A stretch of DNA of 9,740 nucleotides, taken from Spirochaetaceae bacterium (lineage in GTDB: Bacteria > Spirochaetota > Spirochaetia > Treponematales > Breznakiellaceae). The notes under the pieces are model-generated. The model searched no databases. It was not told the origin of the DNA and saw only the letters and a program-made list of their open reading frames with translations. The stretch covers positions 1-9,740 of the forward strand of contig JAIRSB010000039.1 of NCBI GenBank assembly GCA_031255655.1, given 5' to 3'. Shown here one piece after another: positions 1 through 5,870 of the stretch (its first letter is position 1; each line of letters opens with the position of its first letter). A program made the position numbers and the translations under genes.

Positions 1-356
1 CTCCCTTCGAGCGCGGCGATCCTGTCGTCGAGCCGCTGGAACACCGCCTTTAACTGCTTGACCATGTTCATCTCGCTGTAGATGGTCATAAGCGTATCCT
101 GCGCGTGGATAAAGAGGAGCGTATGTTCAAGTTTTTTTCCATTGCCTTCGCTTTGTACAATCTCTGTCTGCATTCCGTGGGCGGCGGCAAGTTTTTTCTT
201 GGCCTCGGCGAGTTCGCGGTCAATCTCCGCGAAGTTCCCGGCCTCCGCCGCCTGAATCGCCCTTGTAATGAAAAGCCGCGCATCTCCCGCCATCATGATA
301 ATTTCCATGGCGAGGGCGTTCATCGCATCAGTCGAAAAGGTTGATTTATCTTCCAT
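1..356 (-). CDS. PTS lactose/cellobiose-family EIIA component (partial, C-terminus off window)
   Basis: Cytoplasmic phosphocarrier that takes phosphate from HPr and passes it to EIIB of the same system. The 118 visible codons begin with ATG at 356-354 and have no stop before the left edge. Family signatures are a conserved AGDAR early in the first helix, AAH-x2-QT near residue 60, and HAQD at residues 84-87. In the lactose IIA family the His of HAQD is phosphorylated and the Asp binds the trimer's metal ion. The protein looks all-helical, and only the last few residues are likely missing, since the family is usually about 100-120 residues. An AGGAG site (368-372) lies 11 nt before the start, and the IIC stop is 17 nt upstream, so this is the third gene of an IIB-IIC-IIA operon. 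Substrate class (beta-glucoside, chitobiose or lactose) cannot be fixed from this subunit. Confidence 0.93.
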   Translation of the reverse strand, partial: MEDKSTFSTDAMNALAMEIIMMAGDARLFITRAIQAAEAGNFAEIDRELAEAKKKLAAAHGMQTEIVQSEGNGKKLEHTLLFIHAQDTLMTIYSEMNMVKQLKAVFQRLDDRIAALEG

Positions 357-373
357 AATTAGCTGTGCTCCTG

Positions 374-1582
374 TTATTCGGCGGCAAGCTGCTGTTTTTC
401 GTAGGCTTTAAAGAAAGGATACCAAATAATGCAGCTCACAGCAAAAAGTATTGCAAAGAGGATAAGCCCTGCAATTCCACTTAGGATGACGCTTCCAATA
501 GGGTAGGGCGCGTACCACAGGCCAAATACCGATTTGGGAATCGGCACAAGGCCGGACCTTAATCCTATATAGGTGATGACGGACAAAACTATGCCTTGAA
601 TCCACATGGGAATCATCAAAACGGGGTTCCACGCGATACAGCCGAATACGACCGGCTCGTTGATGTTGAGCAAGCTCGGAACAAAAGAGGCCATGCCCAG
701 GGATTTACACCGTTTTGATTTTGACGTCATCAACATGAAGACGAGGGACAGTGTCGCGCCGGTTCCGCCTATGCACAAGAACGCAATGTAGACGACTTCG
801 ACGGTCATTATGCGGGTTGCGGGCAGGCCCGCGGCTACGGCTTCCATGTTTGCTGCGATGCCGGCAAGCTGAATTGCGTTCAAAACGCCGTAGTAAACCC
901 ATGTGCTTATGCCCATCGAATACAGGAAGCACATGACAAAGTAAATCAGCACAAAGCCTACAAATGTTTCGCCCGCGCTCATAAGAGGGAGGAAGAGGCC
1001 TTGTATAAACGAGAACAGGTCAAAATTAAGGAAGTAGACGATGAACCAGCCGGCTGCCATCAAAATGATGATTGGTATCATCGAATCGAACCAGAATCGT
1101 ACAAAATCTGGGATGGTGCTGTTTTTTGAAAATATCGAAAAGCGGGAAAACATTCCCATAACCGCTGATACGATGATGCCGACGATAATCGACACAAACA
1201 TTCCGCCCGCGCCAAGCACGCTGTATTCCAATTCGGTAAGGTTTTCAAGGCGGATGATGAGGGCGAACAAACACACCGCCGTCATTCCCGAAACGATACG
1301 CATTTTCGACAGTTTTTTCTTTTCCATGTAGTTAAATGGAATTAGAAATGTGATGAATATTCCGATAAGCCCCATGGTGTAACTTGAAAATGCCCACAAA
1401 TCGGGAAAATCCGGGATGTAATCTTGCAGGATCGCAAAGACCGTAACCAGCGAACCTACCAAAATAAGCGGCAGTACTTGCATGAGGGCGTCTTTGATTG
1501 TTTCAACCCAAATGTTCTTTGCCGCTTTGTTTAGGGCTGGAGCAAAGCTGTCTTCCAGCCACGACATAACTTTGTTTGCCAT
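374..1582 (-). CDS. PTS lactose/cellobiose-family EIIC permease
   Basis: Membrane transporter subunit that moves the sugar and presents it to phospho-EIIB. It has 402 residues, slightly shorter than the usual 420-450. It has a short amphipathic start (MANKVMSWLEDSFAPAL) and about ten hydrophobic segments. Family hallmarks are IGGTGATLSL (about residues 271-280), NINEP (306-310) followed by VVFG and WNPVLMIP, and a terminal YAPYPIG segment. The NEP glutamate belongs to the known sugar-binding site of ChbC. The segment where related permeases carry a GIHG-like motif reads MGISTW here (about residues 223-228), so the usual histidine seems to be absent. An AGGAG site (1588-1592) overlaps the IIB stop codon and lies 5 nt before the ATG, indicating tight translational coupling. 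Substrate is inferred only as a disaccharide of the cellobiose/chitobiose/lactose class. Confidence 0.94.
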   Translation of the reverse strand: MANKVMSWLEDSFAPALNKAAKNIWVETIKDALMQVLPLILVGSLVTVFAILQDYIPDFPDLWAFSSYTMGLIGIFITFLIPFNYMEKKKLSKMRIVSGMTAVCLFALIIRLENLTELEYSVLGAGGMFVSIIVGIIVSAVMGMFSRFSIFSKNSTIPDFVRFWFDSMIPIIILMAAGWFIVYFLNFDLFSFIQGLFLPLMSAGETFVGFVLIYFVMCFLYSMGISTWVYYGVLNAIQLAGIAANMEAVAAGLPATRIMTVEVVYIAFLCIGGTGATLSLVFMLMTSKSKRCKSLGMASFVPSLLNINEPVVFGCIAWNPVLMIPMWIQGIVLSVITYIGLRSGLVPIPKSVFGLWYAPYPIGSVILSGIAGLILFAILFAVSCIIWYPFFKAYEKQQLAAE

Positions 1583-1590
1583 AAATTCTC

Positions 1591-1899
1591 CTAAAATAGA
1601 GACTGAATGTGTTTCAACGCTTCGGCGCCGTCCAGCGTTGAATAGTAGCGTTTTTCCATGACGGCCACTTTGATGTCTTTTCCTTTGTAGCGTTCCGTCA
1701 ATTCTTCCAGCAGGTAGGCAAGGTGCGGTCCCAGCATGACGCAGTTTATCTCGTCATCGAAACTTTCAAGCTCTGTTTCGCTTCGCGCCGCGATTTCCCA
1801 GTCCAATCCCTGTTTGCCCGCCTCTTTTCGCAAGTTAGCCGCCATAAATCCGGTAGACGCGCCGGACCCGCACACCAGTAATACATTTAATTTTTTCAT
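1591..1899 (-). CDS. PTS lactose/cellobiose-family EIIB component
   Basis: Cytoplasmic subunit that receives phosphate from EIIA on a cysteine and passes it to the sugar at EIIC. It has 102 residues, normal for the family. The active cysteine is Cys10 in LLVCGSGASTGFM, the phosphate loop of this small Rossmann-like domain. The later VMLGPHLAYLLEE segment and the C-terminal YYSTLDGAEAL (family pattern Y-x-x-MDG) fit the same family. It is the first gene of the operon. The start ATG at 1899-1897 has a strong AGGAGG (1908-1913) 8 nt upstream. It is separated from IIC by 8 nt, and the IIC ribosome site overlaps its TAG stop. No transcription regulator gene lies within the visible flank, so control probably acts through an upstream site such as the palindrome at 1971-1989 or a distant regulator. 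Confidence 0.94.
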   Translation of the reverse strand: MKKLNVLLVCGSGASTGFMAANLRKEAGKQGLDWEIAARSETELESFDDEINCVMLGPHLAYLLEELTERYKGKDIKVAVMEKRYYSTLDGAEALKHIQSLF

Positions 1900-1970
1900 A
1901 AATAGAGCCTCCTAACTAACATTGTTATGAATAATGCTATCAGCCCTGTCTGCGCTGCGCGGATAAACAT

Positions 1971-1989
1971 TTGCACCGCTATGGTGCAA
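1971..1989. promoter_or_regulatory. Perfect palindrome, candidate operator of the PTS operon
   Basis: TTGCACC-GCTAT-GGTGCAA is a perfect 7-bp inverted repeat with a 5-nt centre, 72 nt upstream of the IIB start codon. Its size and symmetry fit a dimeric repressor or activator site. It does not match the catabolite-responsive cre consensus. As RNA it could also form a small hairpin in the leader. The function is inferred from symmetry and position only. Confidence 0.4.
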
Positions 1990-2090
1990 GCAGTTGGCGA
2001 ACTATTTCTATAATCCGCGACATGAACTCAAACTGGTATTTCAAGTGATTTTCATTGGTTATAGGCTTCTATCAAAAAATATAAAAAGTT

Positions 2091-2221
2091 TAGGCGAGAG
2101 TAGAATGTTCACGAATTGTGGAGTATTTCTCAAAGATAGACATCATTGCGAAGTGGCGGCAAGTTGCCGTACGCCCGCAATGACGATGCCGCGCATCCGC
2201 TTGCGGATGTGCGGCATTATA
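2091..2221. repeat. Dispersed intergenic repeat, copy A (degenerate)
   Basis: The copy begins with TAGGCGAGAGTAGAAT and, a few bases later, CACGAAT, matching the start of copy B at 4303 at about 20 of 26 positions. It continues with an inverted repeat, TCATTGCG (2143-2150) and CGCAATGA (2176-2183). It ends in a 15-bp stem-loop (2186-2200 with 2203-2217, loop TT, one G/T pair) that has a decayed counterpart in copy C at 7826-7868. Its ends are estimated by eye. Confidence 0.65.
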
Positions 2222-2432
2222 CCTGTTAGTATTTTACAAATTGAAACACTATATTACCTTGTCGAAAATGAAACATCTGCACACATGACAGGATTAGAGG
2301 TGATGTGAGTGGAGATACAACGTGACATTATTATTTTTTAAAGCTTCAAAATCATGGCAATGCGTAATTATTCACGCGGCGCTCTGTTTAACTTCCGAGC
2401 GTTATTGTCTCCCAAGTCATTTTTTAGCGGTT

Positions 2433-2462
2433 GTTGTTTAGAAACTAAAATTTCTAAACAAC
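2433..2462 (-). terminator. AT-rich stem-loop just after the methyltransferase stop
   Basis: Twelve perfect base pairs (2433-2444 with 2451-2462) enclose a 6-nt loop, one base beyond the methyltransferase TAG. The position suggests a transcription end or a 3' stabilising structure. In the minus-strand direction the stem is followed by A-rich rather than T-rich sequence and the stem is low in GC, so it is not a classic intrinsic terminator. Confidence 0.35.
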
Positions 2463-2463
2463 T

Positions 2464-3225
2464 CTATTTATGTTTTTCTGCGCAAATGCCAAACGCTATA
2501 TCTCGGATGAAAGGAATATTGCTGTTTTTCAGTTCATTCATCAGCCGATATTCCAGTGTTTCAACATTCAATTCTTCCGCCGTAACTACATTATGTTCGA
2601 TCATACGCGAGGCCATCATTTTAGCCGCCCATCCTAAATCACTACCGGATTCGTAAGTATGCAAAATTGCCTCCGCGCGCAGTAGAGATATTTTCAAACC
2701 GGCGTTCTTCATTTCTGAATACAGCTGCATTCCAATATGAGAATTTCCGCCTTCTTTTTCTACAGTATCCCATATCCAATTTTGTATCTTTGAATGTAAC
2801 GGCAGCATTGAAAAATTGAAAGAATCAGCCATACGCTCACTCTCCTGAAAAATCATTTTTCCATTTTCAGATAAAAATGGAAGCAAGCCCTCAATCGTCT
2901 GCGATGCGTTACTTTGGTACATTAAAACCCGGCGTCCCATAATTACATCAAATACTCCAATATTATTAGGCAATTTCGCAATATCTGCCTGTATAAATCT
3001 CACATTTGAAATACACTTTTCAACAATAAGTTTTTTCGCCGCCGCCAAAGCGTCTTGGGAAATATCAACGCCTGTAACTTCCCCGGAGCCGCCTACTAAT
3101 TCAGCCGCCATGATACTCAAATCGCCGGCACCACATCCCACATCCAGCACCCTAATGCCTTTTTTAATGCCGCTGTCGATAAGCAATCGATGAAAAAACT
3201 CATTCCGTAGAATATCCATTTTCAA
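2464..3225 (-). CDS. Class I SAM-dependent methyltransferase
   Basis: It transfers a methyl group from S-adenosylmethionine to an unknown acceptor; the target cannot be read from the sequence. From the TTG start it has 253 residues. The glycine-rich SAM loop VLDVGCGAGD lies at residues 26-35. VTGVDIS follows, with the acidic ribose-binding residue at about Asp54, and FIQADIAKLP has an acidic residue at about Asp81 near the adenine. A Rossmann-like alternation of helices and strands continues to about residue 140. The C-terminal part is helical and probably holds the acceptor site. It resembles the UbiE-like Methyltransf_11/25/31 group. TTG (3225-3223) was chosen because AGGAAG (3231-3236) lies 5 nt upstream; ATG at 3219 is the alternative. 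A longer reading from ATG 3285 is doubtful because its first codons come from the palindrome at 3252-3288. Its base composition looks more AT-rich than that of adk. Confidence 0.85.
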   Translation of the reverse strand: MKMDILRNEFFHRLLIDSGIKKGIRVLDVGCGAGDLSIMAAELVGGSGEVTGVDISQDALAAAKKLIVEKCISNVRFIQADIAKLPNNIGVFDVIMGRRVLMYQSNASQTIEGLLPFLSENGKMIFQESERMADSFNFSMLPLHSKIQNWIWDTVEKEGGNSHIGMQLYSEMKNAGLKISLLRAEAILHTYESGSDLGWAAKMMASRMIEHNVVTAEELNVETLEYRLMNELKNSNIPFIRDIAFGICAEKHK

Positions 3226-3230
3226 AATTT

Positions 3231-3236
3231 CTTCCT
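3231..3236 (-). promoter_or_regulatory. Shine-Dalgarno site deciding the methyltransferase start
   Basis: AGGAAG on the minus strand lies 5 nt before TTG 3225 and 11 nt before ATG 3219. Both starts share one frame. It argues against the longer reading that begins at 3285. Confidence 0.5.
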
Positions 3237-3245
3237 GCCGCTTAT

Positions 3246-3431
3246 TTATTGGACTTGTTCGACAACCAACCGGGTTGTTGAACAAGTCAATTGATGCAAT
3301 TCTTGCGCGATAATTTCAAAAGGCTCTATACCCAACCTTTCGGGTTTATCGGAAATCCATTTATGAAGCCAGTTTCCATCCTTTCCTATTTCTTTCATTA
3401 AAACCAGCTTATTATCCAAGTATTTCGCCAC
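3246..3431 (-). pseudogene. Short remnant, possibly the N-terminus of a PD-(D/E)XK-type nuclease
   Basis: A 61-residue reading frame begins with GTG (3431-3429), 5 nt after a strong GGAGG (3437-3441). An in-frame TTG at 3443 is an alternative. The segment WLHKWISDKPERLGIEPF followed by EIIAQE resembles, by eye, the motif that precedes the catalytic core in NucS/DUF91-like endonucleases (leucine and tryptophan-rich helix, P-x-x-LG, then II-x-x-E). The expected core with its Asp and Glu-x-Lys residues is missing. After residue 47 the reading runs into the palindrome at 3252-3288, giving a low-complexity tail (STTRLVVEQVQ), and then stops. It therefore looks like a gene cut by the palindrome or by a deletion next to it. 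It could instead be a genuine small protein. The family assignment is tentative. Confidence 0.4.
3252..3288. repeat. 16-bp inverted repeat (palindromic element)
   Basis: Left arm 3252-3267 and right arm 3273-3288 match at 15 of 16 positions around a 5-nt centre. The single mismatch still allows a G-U pair in RNA. The arm core is CTTGTTC, then ACAACC. It sits between the nuclease-like remnant and the methyltransferase, and it encodes the last residues of one frame and the first residues of the other. Its shape and coding position recall palindromic elements that insert into genes, such as those of Rickettsia, but this link is an analogy only. Confidence 0.7.
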
Positions 3432-3479
3432 GTTATCCTCCAAATCATCCTAATAGCATACAACAATGCTGCGGACATG

Positions 3480-3508
3480 TTGAGCCGCGAAACCCGCCCA
3501 CATAGTAT
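3480..3508 (+). promoter_or_regulatory. Weak candidate promoter for adk
   Basis: TTGAGC (3480-3485), 17 nt, then TAGTAT (3503-3508), about 150 nt before the adk start. Each hexamer matches the consensus at four positions. A stem-loop with a 3-nt bulge (3540-3572) would lie in the leader. Other starts within the gap are possible. Confidence 0.25.
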
Positions 3509-3650
3509 ACCATCACGCCTCTTTTGAATAAAATGAAACACACCGTTGCGGAGACAGCGTGATCCGCGGTGTAAAACATTCCTAACCGCAAGGCAAGGAA
3601 TTACCAGCTTCCGGCGGCCAAAATCATACCCGCCGTGAAAGAACAAACAC

Positions 3651-3655
3651 AGGAG
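3651..3655 (+). promoter_or_regulatory. Shine-Dalgarno site deciding the adk start
   Basis: AGGAG lies 6 nt before GTG 3662. The upstream in-frame GTG at 3635 has no such site, and nine extra residues before KLIFLGPP would be unusual for adenylate kinases. Confidence 0.8.
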
Positions 3656-3661
3656 ATTAAA

Positions 3662-4294
3662 GTGAAACTTATTTTTTTAGGCCCCCCGGGAGCGGGAAAA
3701 GGAACACTAGCAGCCAAAGCGTCCCCGCTATTTAACGCGCCCCACATAAGCACCGGCAATATTTTCCGCGAAGCCATAGCCGCGGGAAGTCCGCTGGGAA
3801 ACAAAGTAAAAAGCATCATTGACGCGGGAAAATTAGTTGACGACGCGACAACGATAGAACTAATACGCGAGCGCCTTGCCCAAAACGACGTGAAAAATGC
3901 GTACATTCTCGACGGCTTCCCGCGCACCATAGCGCAGGCGGATGCCCTCGCGGGCTTCTCGAAAGTCGACACAGTGATAAACTTTGATGTCCCCGACAAC
4001 ATCGTGATCGAGCGGCTTTCAGGCCGCCTTGTATGCCGAAAATGCGGCTTTAACTGGCATAAAAATTTCAACCCGCCCAAAGACGGCAAAACTTGCGACA
4101 AATGCGGCGGCGAAATATACACTCGCGAAGACGACAAATCCGAAGCCGTGAAAAAGCGCCTCGAAGTATACCGCGAGCAGACCGCTCCGCTAATAGAATA
4201 TTACCGGGCAAAAGGACTTCTGGTAGATATTGAAGCGGGCTCGCAAGTTGACATCACACTTGAAAACCTGAAAAAAGCCCTGTCCTGTAAATGA
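3662..4294 (+). CDS. adk: Adenylate kinase, zinc-binding LID type
   Basis: Catalyses ATP + AMP to and from 2 ADP in the cytoplasm. It has 210 residues, close to the usual 210-220. The P-loop is GPPGAGKGT (residues 7-15). The AMP-binding part is ISTGN-IFRE, and LDGFPRT follows as expected. The LID domain opens with GRLVCRKCG and contains four cysteines in two CxxC pairs (CRKC and CDKC), so it should bind a structural zinc. This long LID type is common in Gram-positives and spirochaetes and absent in E. coli. The closing segment SEAVKKRLEVYREQTAPLIEYY carries the expected arginines. Two small departures are Leu in place of the usual Gln after the P-loop threonine, and Asn in place of the usual Asp in ISTGD. 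GTG start at 3662 is chosen from the AGGAG 6 nt upstream. It stands alone, divergent from the nuclease-like remnant. Confidence 0.96.
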   Translation: MKLIFLGPPGAGKGTLAAKASPLFNAPHISTGNIFREAIAAGSPLGNKVKSIIDAGKLVDDATTIELIRERLAQNDVKNAYILDGFPRTIAQADALAGFSKVDTVINFDVPDNIVIERLSGRLVCRKCGFNWHKNFNPPKDGKTCDKCGGEIYTREDDKSEAVKKRLEVYREQTAPLIEYYRAKGLLVDIEAGSQVDITLENLKKALSCK

Positions 4295-4302
4295 TGAAAG
4301 GC

Positions 4303-4441
4303 TAGGCGCGAGTATAATACCCACGAATATGAACGCCGGTACCTGTCATTGCGAGACACTCGTCATTGCGAGTAGCGAAATAATCCGGGCATAGGCACCC
4401 TACCTCGCCGGATTGCTTCACCCTGCGCTCTCGCAATGACG
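4303..4441. repeat. Dispersed intergenic repeat, copy B (best preserved)
   Basis: It starts with TAGGCGCGAGTATAAT and CACGAAT, as in copy A. Next come two direct copies of GTCATTGCGAG (4346-4356 and 4362-4372). The second pairs as CGTCATTGCGAG (4361-4372) with CTCGCAATGACG (4430-4441), a perfect 12-bp outer stem. AATCCGG (4382-4388) pairs with CCGGATT (4408-4414) inside it. The outer motif is the kind of short palindromic repeat found between genes in many bacteria. Copy C (7798-7868) shares its right half. Confidence 0.75.
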
Positions 4442-4705
4442 GGACGTGCATCGACACGTCTTGTGGGACACTCACCGATACTCGTCTTGTAGCACTCGTC
4501 ACATTACACGCTTGCCGGCAGCCTTGTCTTGGAGTCCGCAAGTTGCTTGATTTTTCCCGCGGAAGCCGAACTATACTGTCAGCTATGAGTGATGTGACAT
4601 TCACCGGCATAACAAATCCCCTCTCTTCCGGCTCGGCATATAGGCCCCCGCGCTTCGCCGCGGTACAGCGGCTGGCTGCCGATACTCAAAATTTTATGAA
4701 AAATG

Positions 4706-4719
4706 CCCCCCCCCCCCCC
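4706..4719. repeat. Homopolymer tract, 14 C
   Basis: Fourteen consecutive C residues (G on the other strand), about 160 nt upstream of the lipoprotein start codon and 29 nt upstream of a TATATT. Runs of this length are prone to slipped-strand length changes, and Treponema is known to use poly-G tracts near surface-protein promoters. The effect here is inferred. Confidence 0.85.
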
Positions 4720-4865
4720 AATTACAAGAGACTTTCTTACAAATAGCTTATATTCGTACTCAATATGCCTTAAACCGGACAATTTTACAAGTTTCTCGCA
4801 GTTACGCGCCAAATTTTGGCACAAAATCAAACACGGCAGTTTGCCGTAAATAAATTTTATGACAA

Positions 4866-4870
4866 GAGGA
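4866..4870 (+). promoter_or_regulatory. Shine-Dalgarno site for the lipoprotein signal peptide
   Basis: GAGGA stands 7 nt before ATG 4878, which opens the only frame that encodes a signal peptide. This shows that translation was meant to start there rather than at ATG 4859, which opens a different frame. Confidence 0.7.
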
Positions 4871-4954
4871 AGAAAAAATGAGAACGATAACAAAAGAAAC
4901 GAAAAAGAGCTTTTTTTACACTTTGGCCGCGCTTGTCGCGCTGTTGTTCGGGGC

Positions 4955-5749
4955 TGCGCGGACATGGGAGTCGAAGGACTGAATTTGTCCACACCGGGCG
5001 ATAACAGAACACGCCCGACAGTAGACGGACTGCGCCTTAAAACCCTATCCGTTTATTATGCTATAGACGAGGACGAGAAGAATCTCATAACACCGCCGCT
5101 GACCGCCAATAGAGGCTACTACGTTGTGCCGGACGCGGAAGCCGCGCAAGGCCATATCGCTGTTTACGCGGAAGCTGAGTCCCCCAATCTTACGCTAAAC
5201 ATAGCTTGGACACAAGGCGGGAAAACCGGGGGCATGGATAAAGACGAAACCCTGCCCGCTTCCGCCTCAATTTCCGATGTGCCGGTTCCCGTAGCAGTAA
5301 CAACGGGTAACTATTCGGACACACTGGTTACGGTAACTGTTTCAGACGGCAGTAAAAATTACCATTACACGGCAGCGATACAAGCTCCGGGCATGAATTC
5401 GTCTCTTGCCTCATTACGGACGGCTTACGATGGGAGCGCTTTCGATGAAAAAGAATATATACTTTGGAAAGAAGTGGCTAATGAAATAAACTTCTCTCCA
5501 TCGGGATACGACTACACCATCGAACTTAAAGATCGGAGTAAAGTGGGAAATGACATTTTGATTTCCGCTCTCGCCTCCAGCGTAAGATCTGTTATAACAC
5601 TGACGGGAAACGGAGTTGGGGTAGAGGAGGCCGAAGCGCCGTCTGAAAACTCCATAAGGAAAAACGGATTTTTTATAAAGCAAGAAGAGATTGACACGAT
5701 AGAAGGGAATTCTGGAGATGAAAACCCGATTGAGGAAGAACCGTTGTAG
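4955..5749 (+). pseudogene. Lipoprotein pseudogene segment 1: Cys-start mature N-terminus
   Basis: Open frame from the lipobox Cys (4955) to TAG 5747-5749. It extends leftward to an ATG at 4859, but those residues replace the signal peptide with a non-hydrophobic sequence and are not expected to be used. It is rich in Thr, Ser, Asp and predicted strands, and includes LKTLSVYYAIDEDEKN and ITVTV-like patterns, resembling Ig-like or cadherin-like beta-sandwich repeats. The reading continues sensibly after the TAG (EEGEAEAQYYKIKVPE, later STYTVTIVPP) to TGA 5906. The TAG is therefore probably a point change, for example CAG to TAG after a Glu-rich stretch. Without the signal peptide this piece would stay in the cytoplasm. 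Confidence 0.7.
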
Positions 5750-5870
5750 GAGGAGGGGGAAGCCGAAGCTCAGTACTACAAGATTAAGGTACCGGAAGCC
5801 GGAAGCGACGCTGTGAAACTGTTTTTCAAGGTTGAAAACAGTGATATATCCAGCACCTACACAGTAACAA

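Larger units (their letters stand above)
1914..2463. other. Non-coding gap upstream of the PTS operon
   Basis: No convincing gene was found on either strand. The gap holds the leader of the PTS operon (minus strand), a 19-nt perfect palindrome (1971-1989), a degenerate copy of the dispersed hairpin repeat (2091-2221), an AT-rich stretch with no recognised feature (2222-2432), and an AT-rich stem-loop directly after the methyltransferase stop (2433-2462). A TATAAT on the minus strand at 2221-2216 lies at the end of the repeat, but no matching -35 element stands at the right distance. Confidence 0.7.
4295..4877. other. Non-coding gap between adk and the lipoprotein pseudogene
   Basis: No supported gene was found. 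The gap holds repeat copy B (4303-4441), a small GACGTG/CACGTC stem-loop (4443-4460), a stretch of short degenerate direct repeats built on CACTCGTC and CGTCTTGT (about 4457-4500), a run of 14 C (4706-4719), a TATATT at 4749-4754 that could be a -10 element, and a 6-bp hairpin (ACGGCA-GTT-TGCCGT, 4833-4847) in the probable leader of the lipoprotein gene. Confidence 0.65.

Noticed and set aside
2216..2221. TATAAT on the minus strand as the PTS promoter
   Set aside because: No acceptable -35 at 16-18 nt, it lies over 300 nt from the operon, and CATTATA is shared with repeat copy C, so it belongs to the repeat.
1994..2308. Plus-strand open frame in the gap upstream of the PTS operon
   Set aside because: It crosses repeat copy A and its hairpins and shows no protein-like pattern or ribosome site.
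3226..3285. Extended methyltransferase N-terminus starting at ATG 3285
   Set aside because: Its first residues are encoded by the palindrome at 3252-3288, and the better ribosome site (3231-3236) points to TTG 3225 or ATG 3219.
3635..3661. Upstream GTG as the adk start
   Set aside because: AGGAG fits GTG 3662, and the family begins immediately before the KLIFLGPPGAGKG strand.
4346..4372. Two close GTCATTGCGAG copies as a CRISPR-like array
   Set aside because: Only two short repeats 16 nt apart, inside a palindromic element, with no spacers of regular length.
4543..4746. Plus-strand open frame crossing the C tract
   Set aside because: It has no ribosome site, its composition is odd and it contains a Pro run made by the homopolymer. 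It looks like chance or repeat-derived coding.
4859..4954. ATG 4859 as the start of the lipoprotein frame
   Set aside because: It has no signal peptide, while ATG 4878 in another frame has a ribosome site and a clear signal peptide.
4302..4992. Minus-strand open frames over repeat B and the poly-C region
   Set aside because: They are built from palindromic repeat sequence and the antisense of the lipoprotein leader, with no domain pattern.
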